From: Pseudomonas sp. Root71
Lineage (GTDB): Bacteria; Pseudomonadota; Gammaproteobacteria; Pseudomonadales; Pseudomonadaceae
Length of the DNA stretch: 64,000 bases
Direction of reading: 5' to 3'
Assembly (NCBI RefSeq): GCF_001429045.1
Contig: NZ_LMHY01000001.1
Location: forward strand, 64,888-128,887
The number at the start of each line of letters is the position of its first letter. Within the stretch, counting starts at the first letter, position 1. Positions 30,254 through 44,330 of the stretch are shown here, one piece after another. A program made the position numbers and the translations under genes. The notes under the pieces were generated by a model, which saw nothing but the letters and a program-made list of their open reading frames with translations, was not told the origin of the DNA and searched no databases.

Positions 30254-31207
30254 GTGAGCCAGCCTACGCCAGCCGTGCGTACCTTCCAAGACTTGATCCT
30301 CGCCCTCCAGCAATACTGGGCCGAGCAAGGTTGTGTGGTACTTCAGCCCTACGATATGGAAGTAGGCGCCGGCACTTTCCACACCGCAACGTTCCTGCGC
30401 GCCATCGGCCCGGAAACCTGGAACGCTGCCTACGTGCAGCCAAGCCGTCGTCCGACTGACGGCCGCTACGGCGAAAACCCGAACCGTCTGCAGCACTACT
30501 ACCAGTTCCAGGTGGTCCTCAAGCCGAACCCGGACAACTTCCAGGAACTGTACCTGGGCTCCCTCAAGCACGTCGGCCTGGACCCGCTGGTCCACGACAT
30601 CCGCTTCGTCGAAGACAACTGGGAATCGCCGACCCTCGGCGCCTGGGGTCTGGGCTGGGAAGTCTGGCTCAACGGCATGGAAGTGACCCAATTCACCTAC
30701 TTCCAGCAAGCGGGTGGCATCGAGTGCTACCCGGTGACCGGTGAGATCACCTACGGTCTCGAGCGTCTGGCCATGTACCTGCAAGGCGTGGACTCGGTCT
30801 ACGACCTGGTCTGGGCTGACGGTCCGTTCGGCAAAGTGACCTACGGCGACGTGTTCCACCAGAACGAAGTGGAGCAGTCCACTTACAACTTCGAACACGC
30901 CAACGTCGACAAGCTGTTCGAACTGTTCGATTTCTACGAAAGCGAAGCCAAGCGCCTGATCGAACTCGACCAGCCGCTGCCGTTGCCGAGCTACGAAATG
31001 GTGTTGAAGGCTTCCCATACCTTCAACCTGCTGGATGCGCGCCGGGCGATTTCCGTGACTGCGCGTCAGCAATACATCCTGCGTGTACGCACCCTGGCGC
31101 GTTCCGTTGCGCAAGCCTACCTGCTGGCTCGTGCCAAGCTGGGCTTCCCGATGGCGACCCCGGACCTGCGTGATGAAGTACTGGCCAAGCTGGAGGCTGC
31201 ACAATGA
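30254..31207 (+). CDS. glyQ: Glycyl-tRNA synthetase alpha subunit
   Basis: A 317-residue catalytic subunit of the bacterial alpha2beta2 glycyl-tRNA synthetase, which charges tRNA-Gly. The sequence is strongly conserved ([20 protein letters not shown] near the start). Start is GTG at 30254 with AGGTGA 5 nt upstream; the open frame continues upstream but the protein family begins with SQPTPAVRT as here. Its stop overlaps the glyS ATG by 4 nt. Confidence 0.97.
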   Translation: MSQPTPAVRTFQDLILALQQYWAEQGCVVLQPYDMEVGAGTFHTATFLRAIGPETWNAAYVQPSRRPTDGRYGENPNRLQHYYQFQVVLKPNPDNFQELYLGSLKHVGLDPLVHDIRFVEDNWESPTLGAWGLGWEVWLNGMEVTQFTYFQQAGGIECYPVTGEITYGLERLAMYLQGVDSVYDLVWADGPFGKVTYGDVFHQNEVEQSTYNFEHANVDKLFELFDFYESEAKRLIELDQPLPLPSYEMVLKASHTFNLLDARRAISVTARQQYILRVRTLARSVAQAYLLARAKLGFPMATPDLRDEVLAKLEAAQ

Positions 31208-33258
31208 GTGCTCTGGATTTTCTGGTTGAACTGGGCACTGAAGAACTGCCACCCAAAGCCCTGAACACCCTGGCCGAGGCATTCCTCGCCGGTATCGACA
31301 AGGGCCTGCAAGCTGCCGGCCTGAACTACGAGAGCAAAACCGTTTATGCCGCCCCGCGCCGCCTGGCCGTGCTGATCACCGCACTGGCTACCCAGCAGCC
31401 GGATCGCAGCATCAACCTCGACGGCCCCCCACGTCAGGCCGCGTTCGATGCCGAAGGCAACCCGACCCAAGCGGCACTGGGCTTTGCCAAGAAGTGCGGC
31501 GTCGACCTGAGCGAAATCGATCAGAGCGGCCCGAAACTGCGCTACAGCCAGAGCATCGCCGGCAAGGCGACCGCAAGCCTGCTGCCGACCATCGTCGAAG
31601 ATTCCCTGAACGACCTGCCGATCCCGAAACGCATGCGTTGGGGTGCGCGCAAGGAAGAGTTCGTTCGTCCGACCCAGTGGTTGGTGATGCTGCTCGGTGA
31701 CCAGGTCATCGATTGCACCATCCTCGCCCAGAAGGCCGGCCGCGACTCCCGTGGCCACCGCTTCCATCACCCGGAAAACGTGCGCATCGGTTCGCCGTCC
31801 AGCTACCTGGCCGACCTGCGTGCCGCCTACGTTCTGGCCGACGCCAACGAGCGTCGCGAGATCATCAGCAAGCGCACCGAAGAGCTGGCCACCCGTCAGG
31901 AAGGCACGGCAATCGTTCCGCCAGCCCTGCTCGATGAAGTGACCGCGCTGGTCGAATGGCCAGTGCCGCTGGTGTGCTCGTTCGAGGAGCGCTTCCTCGA
32001 CGTGCCGCAGGAAGCCCTGATCACCACCATGCAGGACAACCAGAAGTACTTCTGCCTGCTGGACGCCGACGGCAAGTTGCTGCCACGTTTCATTACCGTG
32101 GCCAACATCGAGAGCAAAGACCCACAGCAGATCATCGCCGGTAACGAGAAAGTGGTTCGTCCACGCCTGACCGACGCCGAGTTCTTCTTCAAGCAAGACA
32201 AGAAGCAGAAGCTCGAAGACTTCAACCTGCGCCTGCAGAACGTGGTGTTCCAGGAAAAACTCGGCAGCGTCTACGACAAGGCCGAACGTGTTTCCAAACT
32301 CGCCGCTTACATCGCAGCGCGCATTGGCGGCAACGCTTCGTGGGCTGCTCGTGCGGGCCTGCTGTCCAAGTGCGACCTGTCGACCGAGATGGTCGGCGAG
32401 TTCCCGGAGATGCAAGGTGTCGCCGGTTACTACTACGCCCTCAACGATGGCGAGCCGGAAGATGTCGCACTGGCCCTGAACGAGCAGTACATGCCGCGCG
32501 GTGCCGGCGCTGAACTGCCTAGCACCCTGACCGGTGCGGCCGTGGCCATCGCCGACAAGCTCGACACCCTCGTGGGTATCTTCGGTATCGGCATGCTGCC
32601 GACCGGCAGCAAAGACCCGTACGCCCTGCGCCGTGCCGCACTGGGCGTGTTGCGTATCCTGATCGAGAAGCAACTGGATCTGGACCTGAACGACGCCGTG
32701 GCCTTCGCTGTGAATGCATTCGGTACCAAGGTCAAGGCAGCCGGCCTGAACGAATCGGTACTTGAGTTCATCTTCGACCGCCTGCGTGCCCGCTACGAAG
32801 ACGAAGGTGTCGATGTCGCGACCTACCTGTCTGTACGTGCCCTGAAGCCAGGCTCGGCCCTGGACTTCGACCAGCGCGTGCAAGCGGTACAGGCCTTCCG
32901 CAAACTGCCGGAAGCCGCCGCCCTGGCCGCCGTGAACAAGCGCGTGTCGAACTTGCTGAGCAAGGTCGAAGGCTCCGTTCCGACAGTCGTGGAGGCCAAG
33001 TACTTCGACAACGCCAACGAGTTCTCCCTGTACTCGGCGATCCAGCAGGCTGACCAGGCTGTACAGCCAATGGCCGCCTCGCGTCAGTACAGCGAATCCC
33101 TGGCACGCCTGGCTGCACTGCGCGAGCCGGTGGATGCGTTCTTCGAAGCTGTGATGGTCAACGCGGAGGACGCAAAAGTCCGCGCCAACCGTTATGCGTT
33201 GCTGGCGCGTCTGCGTGGGTTGTTCCTCGGCGTCGCCGACATTTCGCTGCTGGGCTGA
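31204..33258 (+). CDS. glyS: Glycyl-tRNA synthetase beta subunit
   Basis: A 684-residue subunit that contributes tRNA recognition in glycyl-tRNA synthetase. It starts with the family signature [16 protein letters not shown] and has the HD-like central region and the C-terminal anticodon-binding-like helices ([20 protein letters not shown]). Overlaps glyQ by ATGA, so it is translationally coupled. The gene is intact at the usual length (about 680-690). Confidence 0.97.
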   Translation: MSALDFLVELGTEELPPKALNTLAEAFLAGIDKGLQAAGLNYESKTVYAAPRRLAVLITALATQQPDRSINLDGPPRQAAFDAEGNPTQAALGFAKKCGVDLSEIDQSGPKLRYSQSIAGKATASLLPTIVEDSLNDLPIPKRMRWGARKEEFVRPTQWLVMLLGDQVIDCTILAQKAGRDSRGHRFHHPENVRIGSPSSYLADLRAAYVLADANERREIISKRTEELATRQEGTAIVPPALLDEVTALVEWPVPLVCSFEERFLDVPQEALITTMQDNQKYFCLLDADGKLLPRFITVANIESKDPQQIIAGNEKVVRPRLTDAEFFFKQDKKQKLEDFNLRLQNVVFQEKLGSVYDKAERVSKLAAYIAARIGGNASWAARAGLLSKCDLSTEMVGEFPEMQGVAGYYYALNDGEPEDVALALNEQYMPRGAGAELPSTLTGAAVAIADKLDTLVGIFGIGMLPTGSKDPYALRRAALGVLRILIEKQLDLDLNDAVAFAVNAFGTKVKAAGLNESVLEFIFDRLRARYEDEGVDVATYLSVRALKPGSALDFDQRVQAVQAFRKLPEAAALAAVNKRVSNLLSKVEGSVPTVVEAKYFDNANEFSLYSAIQQADQAVQPMAASRQYSESLARLAALREPVDAFFEAVMVNAEDAKVRANRYALLARLRGLFLGVADISLLG

Positions 33259-33268
33259 GGGATTGCTG

Positions 33269-33802
33269 TTGAAACTGCTGATTCTCGATCGGGACGGAGT
33301 GATCAATTACGACTCCGACGCTTACATCAAGTCGGTGGAGGAGTGGATTCCACTCCCCGGTTCGATCGAAGCCATCGCGCAGTTGAGCAAGGCCGGCTGG
33401 ACGGTAGCGGTCGCTACCAACCAGTCGGGTATCGCTCGCGGCTATTACGACCTCGCCACCCTGGATGCCATGCACGAGCGCTTGCGCGCGCTGGTGGCGG
33501 AGCAGGGCGGTGAAGTCGGCCTGATCGTCTATTGCCCGCACGGGCCGGACGAAGGCTGCGATTGCCGCAAGCCGAAACCCGGGATGCTGAAAACCATCGC
33601 CGCTCATTACAACGTGTCGCTGACCAATCTCTGGTTCGTCGGCGACAGCCTTGGTGACCTGGAAGCCGCCAAAGCCGTCGATTCACAGCCAGTTTTGGTA
33701 AAGACCGGGAAAGGCGAAAAGACTCAGGGCTTGACCCTTCCGGTTGGCACATTGATTTTTGACGATCTGGCGGCGATTGCCGCAGAACTTATCCACAATT
33801 AG
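33269..33802 (+). CDS. gmhB: D-glycero-beta-D-manno-heptose-1,7-bisphosphate 7-phosphatase
   Basis: A 177-residue HAD phosphatase in ADP-heptose synthesis for lipopolysaccharide inner core. HAD nucleophile motif ILDRDGVIN (Asp7 and Asp9) is at the start; the zinc-binding loop CPHGPDEGCDCRKPKPGM is characteristic of GmhB; motif IV is FVGDSLGDLEAA. Starts with TTG 33269, GAGGGA 6 nt upstream, 10 nt after the glyS stop. An exact DnaA box overlaps the last codons (33789-33797). Confidence 0.95.
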   Translation: MKLLILDRDGVINYDSDAYIKSVEEWIPLPGSIEAIAQLSKAGWTVAVATNQSGIARGYYDLATLDAMHERLRALVAEQGGEVGLIVYCPHGPDEGCDCRKPKPGMLKTIAAHYNVSLTNLWFVGDSLGDLEAAKAVDSQPVLVKTGKGEKTQGLTLPVGTLIFDDLAAIAAELIHN

Positions 33803-33885
33803 AGTGCTTCTGAATTTCCTGGCAAAGGATTGATCAGGAGTGCGCTTTATACAGGCGGGTATTGCCCGCAACGGTAAACGTCACC

Positions 33886-34665
33886 ATGTCGATATTGCAG
33901 GCCATCAGAACCTTCCTCTTTTACCTGCTGCTGGGCACCAGCTCCTTGCTGTGGTGCAGCCTGAGTTTTTTTATCGCGCCGTTTCTGCCATTCAAGGCAC
34001 GTTATCGCTTCATCAACGTGTACTGGTGCCGCTGCGCCTTGTGGCTGAGCAAAGTGTTTTTGGGCATTCGCTACGAAGTGAAGGGGGCCGAGAACGTACC
34101 TGAACGGCCTTGCGTCATTCAGTCGAATCACCAGAGCACGTGGGAGACGTTCTTTCTCTCTGCCTACTTCTCGCCGCTGAGCCAGGTGCTTAAGCGTGAA
34201 TTGCTCTATGTGCCGTTCTTCGGTTGGGCCATGGCCATGCTGCGACCGATCGCCATCGATCGCGACAACCCGAAAGCCGCACTCAAGCATGTGGCGCAAA
34301 AGGGTGATGAGTTGCTCAAGGACAATGTCTGGGTGCTGATCTTCCCCGAAGGCACGCGCGTTCCTTTCGGCACCGTTGGAAAGTTCTCGCGCGGTGGCAG
34401 CGCCTTGGCGGTCAACGCCGAATTGCCGGTGCTGCCAATTGCGCACAACGCAGGCAAGTTCTGGCCGAAAACCGGTTGGGTGAAGAAGCAGGGCGTCATC
34501 ACTGTGATCATTGGCGAGCCGATGTATGCCGCAGGCACCGGACCGCGAGCCATCGCTGAATTGAACGACCGGGTCCAGGCGTGGAACGAGCAGATGCAAC
34601 GGGAAATGGGCTCGCTACCACCGGCTCCGCAAGCGCCGGTTTCAAACGATCAGGTGGCTGTCTGA
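33886..34665 (+). CDS. PlsC-family 1-acyl-glycerol-3-phosphate acyltransferase
   Basis: A 259-residue inner-membrane acyltransferase with an N-terminal hydrophobic segment (FLFYLLLGTSSLLWCSLSFF). PlsC motif I is NHQSTWE (catalytic His82, Glu87 in HX4E), motif III is FPEGTR (153-158). It acylates lysophosphatidic acid or lysophospholipids. I chose ATG 33886; the ribosome site is weak (GGTAAACG) and a TTG eight codons earlier is open. The gene at this position in P. aeruginosa is a lysophospholipid/LPA acyltransferase, so plsC is likely but not certain. Confidence 0.88.
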   Translation: MSILQAIRTFLFYLLLGTSSLLWCSLSFFIAPFLPFKARYRFINVYWCRCALWLSKVFLGIRYEVKGAENVPERPCVIQSNHQSTWETFFLSAYFSPLSQVLKRELLYVPFFGWAMAMLRPIAIDRDNPKAALKHVAQKGDELLKDNVWVLIFPEGTRVPFGTVGKFSRGGSALAVNAELPVLPIAHNAGKFWPKTGWVKKQGVITVIIGEPMYAAGTGPRAIAELNDRVQAWNEQMQREMGSLPPAPQAPVSNDQVAV

Positions 34666-34793
34666 GATTCTGTGGATAACCTGTGTACCGTTTCATTGAA
34701 AACCGTCGTTTTTTGTATGTAACCTTATGATTTTTTTACATATTTTTTTGAATGATAAAAACCATAAAAACGTGCATAAGTTTTTTTTGGACG

Positions 34794-34825
34794 TAAAAAA
34801 ACCGGCTGATATAGCCGGTTTTTTT
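34794..34825 (+). terminator. Strong intrinsic terminator downstream of the acyltransferase gene
   Basis: A 13-bp-plus stem (AAAAAAACCGGCT, loop GATAT, AGCCGGTTTTTTT). It has A and T tracts on both sides, so it can stop transcription in either direction. Confidence 0.85.
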
Positions 34826-35007
34826 ATGCCTGGAACAAACACTGGCTGTCGACCTGACGGGGCGGCCTGGATCACCCGGTTTCATTCTGCAAACAGCGGA
34901 ATTTGCAGCCTGAATGTCTATCCCACCGAACTTAATCCGACACTCGATTCGCCCACAGATCGTGAGACAGGAGCCGCAACGGGACCGCGCGTTGCTCCGG
35001 CGAGACA

Positions 35008-35040
35008 ATAAAAAAGGCCAACGCAATGCGTTGGCCTTTT
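35008..35040 (-). terminator. gyrB intrinsic terminator
   Basis: A 13-bp stem (AAAAGGCCAACGC, loop AAT, GCGTTGGCCTTTT) just downstream of the gyrB stop; in the leftward transcript it is followed by a T-rich run. Ends the dnaA-dnaN-recF-gyrB operon. Confidence 0.85.
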
Positions 35041-35058
35041 CGTTGGTATCGACCGGGA

Positions 35059-38585
<3,527 letters not shown>

Positions 38586-38605
38586 CTAGCTTCTGCTGGG
38601 CATGA

Positions 38606-39709
38606 TTACAGACGCATCGGCATGACAACGTAGGCCGAGTCGTCGTTATCCGATTCCTGTACCAGCGCACTGCTGTTGGAGTCGGACAGGATCAGGCGAA
38701 CCTGCTCGGTGGTCATCACGCCCAGTACGTCAAGCAGGTAGCTCACGTTAAAGCCGATTTCCAGGGAGCCGCCGTTGTATTCAACGCCCACTTCTTCTTC
38801 CGCTTCTTCCTGTTCCGGGTTGTTCGCCTGGATCTTCAGCTGACCGCTGGCCAGTTGCAGACGGATACCACGGTACTTCTCGTTGGACAGAATCGCGGTA
38901 CGGCTGAACGCTTCGCGCAGAGCCTGACGATCGCCAAGTACCAGCTTGTCGCCGCCTTTAGGCAGAACACGCTCGTAGTCCGGGAATTTGCCGTCGACCA
39001 GTTTCGAGGTGAAGGTGAACTCACCAGTGGTGGCGCGGATGTGGTGCTGACCCAGTACGATGCTGACATTGCCGTCCGGCTCGGTGAGCAGGCGTGCCAG
39101 TTCGAGGATACCTTTGCGTGGCACGATGACTTGATGACGATCCGGCTGACCGATATCGGCCTGCATCGAGCACATGGCCAGCCGGTGACCGTCGGTGGCC
39201 ACGGCGCGGATCACACCAGCGGAGACTTCCAGCAGCATGCCGTTGAGGTAGTAGCGCACGTCCTGCTGGGCCATGGCGAAGCTGGTGCGTTCGATCAAAC
39301 GACGCAGCTTGCTTTGCTCCAGGCTGCAGGTCAGCGAACCCGGGCCTTCTTCCACGGTAGGGAAGTCGTTGGCCGGCAGTGTCGACAGGGTGAAGCGGCT
39401 ACGGCCAGCCTTGACCACAAGCTTTTGCTCGTCGACCTTGATGTCGATCAGCGCATCGTTCGGCAGGCTTTTGCAGATGTCCATCAGCTTGCGCGCCGGT
39501 ACGGTGATGGAGCCCGGATCCGCCGGCTCTTCGAGTTGAACACGACCAACCAGCTCGACTTCCAGGTCGGTACCGGTCAGCGACAATTGCTGGCCTTCGA
39601 CAACCAGCAGCACGTTGGAAAGTACCGGCAAGGTCTGTCGGCGTTCGACGACGCCTGCGACCAGTTGCAGGGGTTTCAACAGGGCTTCGCGTTGAATGGT
39701 GAAATGCAT
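38606..39709 (-). CDS. dnaN: DNA polymerase III beta subunit (sliding clamp)
   Basis: A 367-residue protein that forms the dimeric DNA clamp. It has the three similar domains expected, starting MHFTIQREALLKPLQLVAGV and ending VQESDNDDSAYVVMPMRL, whose last residues are the conserved clamp C-terminus. Second gene of the leftward operon, 39 bp downstream of dnaA and 20 bp upstream of recF. Confidence 0.97.
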   Translation of the reverse strand: MHFTIQREALLKPLQLVAGVVERRQTLPVLSNVLLVVEGQQLSLTGTDLEVELVGRVQLEEPADPGSITVPARKLMDICKSLPNDALIDIKVDEQKLVVKAGRSRFTLSTLPANDFPTVEEGPGSLTCSLEQSKLRRLIERTSFAMAQQDVRYYLNGMLLEVSAGVIRAVATDGHRLAMCSMQADIGQPDRHQVIVPRKGILELARLLTEPDGNVSIVLGQHHIRATTGEFTFTSKLVDGKFPDYERVLPKGGDKLVLGDRQALREAFSRTAILSNEKYRGIRLQLASGQLKIQANNPEQEEAEEEVGVEYNGGSLEIGFNVSYLLDVLGVMTTEQVRLILSDSNSSALVQESDNDDSAYVVMPMRL

Positions 39710-39748
39710 GGTCTAGTCCCTTGCCTTAATAAGCTGCGCTGGTGTTCA

Positions 39749-41269
39749 TCAAGTGGTCAGCGTACGCAGCAGGTTCTTGTAGTCCTCGCGGATGTCCGCG
39801 TCGGATTCCTTAAGTTCGTTGATCTTGCGGCACGCGTGCAAGACCGTTGTATGGTCGCGACCGCCAAACACATCGCCGATTTCCGGCAAGCTGTGGTTGG
39901 TCAGTTCCTTGGACAACGCCATGGCGACCTGACGCGGACGAGCGACCGAACGCGAACGGCGTTTGGACAGCAAGTCGGAGATCTTGATCTTGTAGTACTC
40001 GGCGACAGTGCGCTGAATGTTATCCACAGAAACCAGTTTATCCTGCAACGCCAACAAGTCTTTAAGGGATTCGCGAATCAGCTCGATGGTGATGTCGCGC
40101 CCCATGAAGTGCGAGTGGGCGATCACACGCTTGAGCGCGCCTTCCAGCTCACGGACGTTGGAGCGAATGCGCTGGGCAATGAAGAACGCGGCATCGTGAG
40201 GCAGCTCGACTTTGGCCTGATCGGCCTTCTTCATCAGGATCGCCACGCGGGTTTCCAGCTCCGGCGGCTCGACCGCTACGGTCAGGCCCCAGCCAAAACG
40301 GGATTTGAGGCGTTCTTCAAGGCCTTCGATTTCCTTCGGGTAGCGGTCACTGGTGAGAATGACCTGCTGGCCACCTTCGAGCAGGGCGTTGAAGGTGTGG
40401 AAAAACTCTTCCTGGGAACGTTCCTTGCGGGCGAAGAACTGAATGTCATCGATCAGCAACGCATCCACCGAACGGTAGAAGCGCTTGAATTCGTTGATCG
40501 CGTTCAGTTGCAGGGCCTTGACCATGTCCGCCACGAAACGCTCGGAATGCAGGTACACCACCTTGGCATTCGGGTTCTTCTTTAACAGATGGTTACCCAC
40601 TGCATGCATCAAGTGGGTTTTACCCAGGCCGACGCCACCATAAAGGAAGAGTGGGTTGTAACCGTGCTTGGGGTTGTCTGCCACCTGCCAGGCGGCGGCG
40701 CGCGCCAACTGGTTGGATTTACCTTCAACGAAATTCTCAAAGGTAAAGGTGCGGTTCAGGTAACTGGTGTGCTTGAGCGCACCTTCGACCTGCACCGTAC
40801 GTTGCTCGGCGCGCACAGGTGCCTGTTGCGAACTGGCACCGGCCATCGGGTCGAAGCTGTCACGTGAAGGTTCTTCTTCGGTGACCTCGGCCACTTTTTG
40901 CGTCGCACGCTTGGTCGACGCGGCGGCAGGTGCCGGCGACGGACTGGCGGGCGCTTGAGCAGCCTGGGCCTGGGAAGCCGCGGCAGCCAGGGGAGCATTG
41001 GGCGCGGCACGGGGTGCCGAACTGCGTTTGCTGCCTATTAATAAGGAAAGCGCTGGCGCCATGCCATTGCCGTGCTCATCGAGCAATTCGAGAACACGCC
41101 CCAGGTATTTTTCGTTGACCCAGTCCAAAACAAAACGATTGGGCGCATAGACACGCAACTCGTCGCCTTCGGCTTCGACCTGTAGTGGACGGATCCAAGT
41201 GTTGAATTGTTGGGCAGGCAGCTCATCGCGCAAAAGCTCCACGCACTGCTGCCAAAGTTCCACTGACAC
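39749..41269 (-). CDS. dnaA: Chromosomal replication initiator DnaA
   Basis: A 506-residue initiator. Domain I is at residues 1-80, a Pro/Ala-rich linker (domain II) spans about 83-165, the AAA+ ATPase follows with Walker [10 protein letters not shown] (211-219) and Walker B LLIDDIQF, and the C-terminal HTH has [15 protein letters not shown], which contacts the DnaA box. Start is GTG at 41269 with GGGGA 6 nt upstream. An exact DnaA box lies inside the gene (40020-40028), others just upstream in oriC, as for autoregulation. Confidence 0.98.
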   Translation of the reverse strand: MSVELWQQCVELLRDELPAQQFNTWIRPLQVEAEGDELRVYAPNRFVLDWVNEKYLGRVLELLDEHGNGMAPALSLLIGSKRSSAPRAAPNAPLAAAASQAQAAQAPASPSPAPAAASTKRATQKVAEVTEEEPSRDSFDPMAGASSQQAPVRAEQRTVQVEGALKHTSYLNRTFTFENFVEGKSNQLARAAAWQVADNPKHGYNPLFLYGGVGLGKTHLMHAVGNHLLKKNPNAKVVYLHSERFVADMVKALQLNAINEFKRFYRSVDALLIDDIQFFARKERSQEEFFHTFNALLEGGQQVILTSDRYPKEIEGLEERLKSRFGWGLTVAVEPPELETRVAILMKKADQAKVELPHDAAFFIAQRIRSNVRELEGALKRVIAHSHFMGRDITIELIRESLKDLLALQDKLVSVDNIQRTVAEYYKIKISDLLSKRRSRSVARPRQVAMALSKELTNHSLPEIGDVFGGRDHTTVLHACRKINELKESDADIREDYKNLLRTLTT

Positions 41270-41835
41270 GGATATCCCCTAAGTTGAAAGCCGGTGAGGC
41301 AAAAACAAGCGGCCATTGTAGCGACCAGACGCCGACTTATCCACACGAAGGTGGTTCATCGACCAAGAAGAATCACCCTTTCATACGCAAAAAAGGCGAC
41401 CAGTGGTCTGTGCATAAGCTCTGTGGATAACCGGGGTTAAGGTCGTTGCACAAGTGGGGGCGAAACTCGGTGGATAACCACCCTGTGGATAAAGCCTGCT
41501 TTCACACACAGGTTATCCGACAGCGCAGCACAGGCTGAACACTGTTTTCCACTGTAGTTGTCATTCTCTGTACAGCAGGTAAAACAAGGGTTGAATTGAG
41601 TTATCCACAGAAGGGTGCGGGCCTAGCTTTTATAAGCTTTACAGAAAAGCTTTAAATACTTTCCTTTCTTATTTTTATATCTACGTAAGGGGCAAGCGCC
41701 GAAAAACCTCTGGAGATCTATTTATAAGGAAACGCTGGTTGGAAATTGACCTGAAGGCTTGCTTTCTCTAGAATCCCCGGTCTCTTAAAACGGGGGCCAT
41801 TCCGGCCCGTTGTGGACGAACCAGGTAACACGACA
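41270..41835. other. oriC: oriC, origin of chromosome replication (dnaA-rpmH spacer)
   Basis: 566 bp without genes. Exact DnaA boxes TTATCCACA: 41337-41345 (+), 41422-41430 (-), 41484-41492 (-), 41601-41609 (+). One-mismatch boxes: 41409-41417 and 41469-41477; a weak one at 41513-41521. An AT-rich stretch at about 41628-41690 (runs of A and T, many TTTATA-like words) is the likely DNA unwinding element. The rpmH promoter lies at the right end. Position beside dnaA and box architecture match the Pseudomonas oriC. Confidence 0.93.
41746..41774 (+). promoter_or_regulatory. rpmH promoter (sigma70 type)
   Basis: TTGACC (41746-41751), 17-bp spacer, TAGAAT (41769-41774). It lies about 60 bp upstream of the rpmH ATG, giving a short leader. 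Close match to the sigma70 consensus. Confidence 0.75.
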
Positions 41836-41970
41836 ATGAAACGTACTTTCCAACCAAGCACTATCAAACGCGCTCGTACCCACGGTTTCCGTGCTCGCAT
41901 GGCTACCAAGAACGGTCGTGCCGTCCTGTCGCGTCGTCGCGCCAAAGGTCGTGCGCGTCTGGCAGTTTGA
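41836..41970 (+). CDS. rpmH: Ribosomal protein bL34
   Basis: A 44-residue basic protein of the 50S subunit, starting [20 protein letters not shown] with Arg/Lys-rich C-terminus ([12 protein letters not shown]). The sequence is the family's nearly invariant form. First gene of the rightward rpmH-rnpA-yidD-yidC group. AGGTAA lies upstream of the ATG. Confidence 0.98.
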   Translation: MKRTFQPSTIKRARTHGFRARMATKNGRAVLSRRRAKGRARLAV

Positions 41971-41986
41971 TAATCCGGCACTGGAG

Positions 41987-42388
41987 GTGAGTCAGGACTT
42001 CAGTCGGGAAAAGCGTCTGCTTACCCCCCGGCAATTCAAGGCAGTCTTTGACTCCCCTACCGGCAAGGTTCCGGGGAAAAATCTCCTGCTCCTTGCGCGC
42101 AACAACGATCTTGATCACCCCCGTCTCGGGTTGGTTATCGGGAAAAAGAGCGTAAAGCTCTCCGTCGAGCGCAATCGCCTCAAACGTCTGATGCGCGAAT
42201 CGTTTCGCCTGAACCAGGATTCACTGGTCGGCTGGGACATTGTTATCGTCGCGCGCAAAGGTTTGGGCGACGTAGAAAACCCCGAATTGATTCAGCATTT
42301 CGGCAAACTCTGGAAGCGTCTGGCTCGCAGTTCGCCGGTACCAGCAGTCAAAACCGAAACTGTAGGGGTAGACAGTCCAGATGCGTAA
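41987..42388 (+). CDS. rnpA: Ribonuclease P protein component
   Basis: A 133-residue basic protein (start GTG 41987) that assists the RNase P RNA in tRNA 5' maturation. It has the RNase P fold signature ([29 protein letters not shown]). The start is uncertain: GGAG directly abuts the GTG, so spacing is poor; a GTG at 41951 overlapping the rpmH end is another option. The family's usual N-terminus ([16 protein letters not shown]) supports 41987. It overlaps yidD by 8 nt. Confidence 0.92.
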   Translation: MSQDFSREKRLLTPRQFKAVFDSPTGKVPGKNLLLLARNNDLDHPRLGLVIGKKSVKLSVERNRLKRLMRESFRLNQDSLVGWDIVIVARKGLGDVENPELIQHFGKLWKRLARSSPVPAVKTETVGVDSPDA

Positions 42389-42626
42389 ACTGGCACTCGT
42401 TCCGATCCAGTTTTACCGCTATGCCATTAGTCCTCTGATGGCCAGTCACTGTCGTTTCTACCCCAGTTGTTCCTGCTACGCGTTAGAAGCCATCGAAAAT
42501 CATGGCCTTCTTCGCGGTGGCTGGCTGACCTTTCGTCGTTTAGGTCGCTGTCATCCGTGGAATCCCGGTGGTTATGACCCGGTTCCACCTATCCCTACCT
42601 CCCGTTCTTCTTCGATGGCCGAGTAA
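42381..42626 (+). CDS. yidD: Membrane protein insertion efficiency factor YidD
   Basis: An 81-residue protein of the YidD family, with the conserved cysteine motif [15 protein letters not shown] and [14 protein letters not shown]. It is membrane-associated and supports YidC-dependent insertion. GGGG lies upstream of the ATG. It starts within rnpA and ends 2 bp before yidC, so the order rpmH-rnpA-yidD-yidC is tight and co-expressed. Confidence 0.96.
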   Translation: MRKLALVPIQFYRYAISPLMASHCRFYPSCSCYALEAIENHGLLRGGWLTFRRLGRCHPWNPGGYDPVPPIPTSRSSSMAE

Positions 42627-42628
42627 TC

Positions 42629-44308
42629 ATGGATATCAAACGCACGATCCTGATCGTCGCCCTGGCAATCGTGTCCTACGTTATGGTTCTTAAATGGAAC
42701 CAGGACTATGGTCAGGCTGCCTTGCCGACTCAGAATGTTGCCTCCAGTACGACTGCACCGGGCCTGCCGGAAACGGCAACTGGCTCCAACGCTTCCGCCA
42801 GTGACGACATTCCACGTGCTGCAAGCGACACCAGCGCACCTGCCGAAACTCCGGTAGCTGTGAGCAAGGACCTCATCCAGATCAAAACGGATGTACTGGA
42901 CCTGGCTATCGACCCACAAGGCGGCGATGTTGCCCAGTTGACCCTGCCGCTGTATCCGCGTCGTCAGGATCACCCGGAAATTCCGTTCCAGCTGTTCGAT
43001 AACGGCGGCGAACGTACTTATCTGGCGCAAAGCGGTCTGATCGGCACCAACGGTCCGGATGCAAATCCGGCCGGTCGTCCGGTTTATTCCTCGGAGAAGA
43101 AGGTTTATCAACTGGCTGACGGTCAGGACCAAATGGTCGTAGACCTGAAGTTCAGTAAGGACGGCGTCAACTACATCAAGCGTTTCACCGTGAAACGTGG
43201 CTTGTATGACGTAACCGTTTCCTACCTGATCGACAACCAGAGCGCCCAGCCCTGGACCGGTGCGATGTTTGCCCAGTTGAAGCGCGACGCCAGCGCCGAT
43301 CCTTCGTCGACCACGGCTACCGGCACCGCGACCTACCTGGGCGCCGCCCTGTGGACAAGTTCCGAGCCGTACAAGAAAGTGTCCATGAAGGACATGGACA
43401 AGGCGCCGCTCAAAGAAACCGTCACTGGCGGTTGGGTTGCCTGGTTGCAGCACTACTTCGTGACCGCATGGATTCCGGCCAAGGGCGAAAACAATGTCGT
43501 CCAGACCCGTAAAGACAGCAAAGGCAACTACATCATCGGCTATACCGGCCCATCGATGAGTGTTGCACCGGGTGCCAAGGCCGAGACCAGCGCTGTTCTG
43601 TACGCCGGTCCGAAAAGCCAGGCCGTGCTCAAAGAGTTGTCCCCAGGTCTGGAACTGACGGTCGACTACGGCATTCTGTGGTTCATCGCCCAACCGATCT
43701 TCTGGTTGTTGCAACACATCCACGCCATTGTGGGTAACTGGGGCTGGTCGATCATCTTCCTGACCATGCTGATCAAAGGGATCTTCTTCCCGCTGTCGGC
43801 TGCCAGCTACAAATCCATGGCGCGCATGCGTGCAGTGGCGCCGAAACTGGCTGCACTGAAAGAGCAACATGGCGATGATCGGCAGAAAATGTCGCAAGCC
43901 ATGATGGAGCTGTACAAGAAAGAGAAGATCAATCCGCTGGGTGGTTGCTTGCCAATCCTCGTGCAGATGCCGGTTTTCCTCTCGCTGTACTGGGTTCTGC
44001 TGGAAAGCGTCGAGATGCGTCAGGCTCCGTTCATGCTGTGGATTACTGACCTGTCGATCAAGGATCCGTTCTTCATTCTGCCGATCATCATGGGTGCAAC
44101 CATGTTCATCCAGCAGCAGCTGAACCCGACTCCTCCGGATCCGATGCAGGCCAAGGTGATGAAGCTGATGCCGATCATCTTCACCTTCTTCTTCCTGTGG
44201 TTCCCGGCCGGTCTGGTGCTGTACTGGGTAGTGAACAACTGCCTGTCGATCGCCCAACAGTGGTACATCACACGTAAGATCGAAGCAGCCGCTAAAGCAG
44301 CTGCCTGA
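42629..44308 (+). CDS. yidC: Membrane protein insertase YidC
   Basis: A 559-residue inner-membrane insertase/chaperone. N-terminal membrane segment (residues 1-23), a large periplasmic domain (about 50-340), then the conserved C-terminal membrane core (QPIFWLLQHIHAIVGNWGWS, INPLGGCLPILVQMPVFLSL, FPAGLVLYWVVNNCLSIAQQ). Typical of Gram-negative YidC. A terminator follows at 44331, and an exact DnaA box lies just after the stop. Confidence 0.98.
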   Translation: MDIKRTILIVALAIVSYVMVLKWNQDYGQAALPTQNVASSTTAPGLPETATGSNASASDDIPRAASDTSAPAETPVAVSKDLIQIKTDVLDLAIDPQGGDVAQLTLPLYPRRQDHPEIPFQLFDNGGERTYLAQSGLIGTNGPDANPAGRPVYSSEKKVYQLADGQDQMVVDLKFSKDGVNYIKRFTVKRGLYDVTVSYLIDNQSAQPWTGAMFAQLKRDASADPSSTTATGTATYLGAALWTSSEPYKKVSMKDMDKAPLKETVTGGWVAWLQHYFVTAWIPAKGENNVVQTRKDSKGNYIIGYTGPSMSVAPGAKAETSAVLYAGPKSQAVLKELSPGLELTVDYGILWFIAQPIFWLLQHIHAIVGNWGWSIIFLTMLIKGIFFPLSAASYKSMARMRAVAPKLAALKEQHGDDRQKMSQAMMELYKKEKINPLGGCLPILVQMPVFLSLYWVLLESVEMRQAPFMLWITDLSIKDPFFILPIIMGATMFIQQQLNPTPPDPMQAKVMKLMPIIFTFFFLWFPAGLVLYWVVNNCLSIAQQWYITRKIEAAAKAAA

Positions 44309-44330
44309 TTTACACTGTGGATAACCACTC

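Larger units (their letters stand above)
34666..35058. other. Intergenic region between acyltransferase gene and gyrB
   Basis: 393 bp between two convergent stops. It contains an exact DnaA box (34671-34679), a strikingly AT-rich stretch (about 34710-34790, with runs of T), an intrinsic terminator at 34794-34825, about 185 bp with no recognisable element, and the gyrB terminator at 35008-35040. Two terminators separated by unassigned DNA leave room for a small RNA, but I see no conserved feature that proves one. Confidence 0.6.

Noticed and set aside
31117..33306. A 729-codon open frame antisense to glyS
   Set aside because: It mirrors the codon pattern of glyS, is rich in Gln, His, Arg and Val, and has no ribosome site. 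High GC leaves such shadow frames open; glyS itself is a certain gene.
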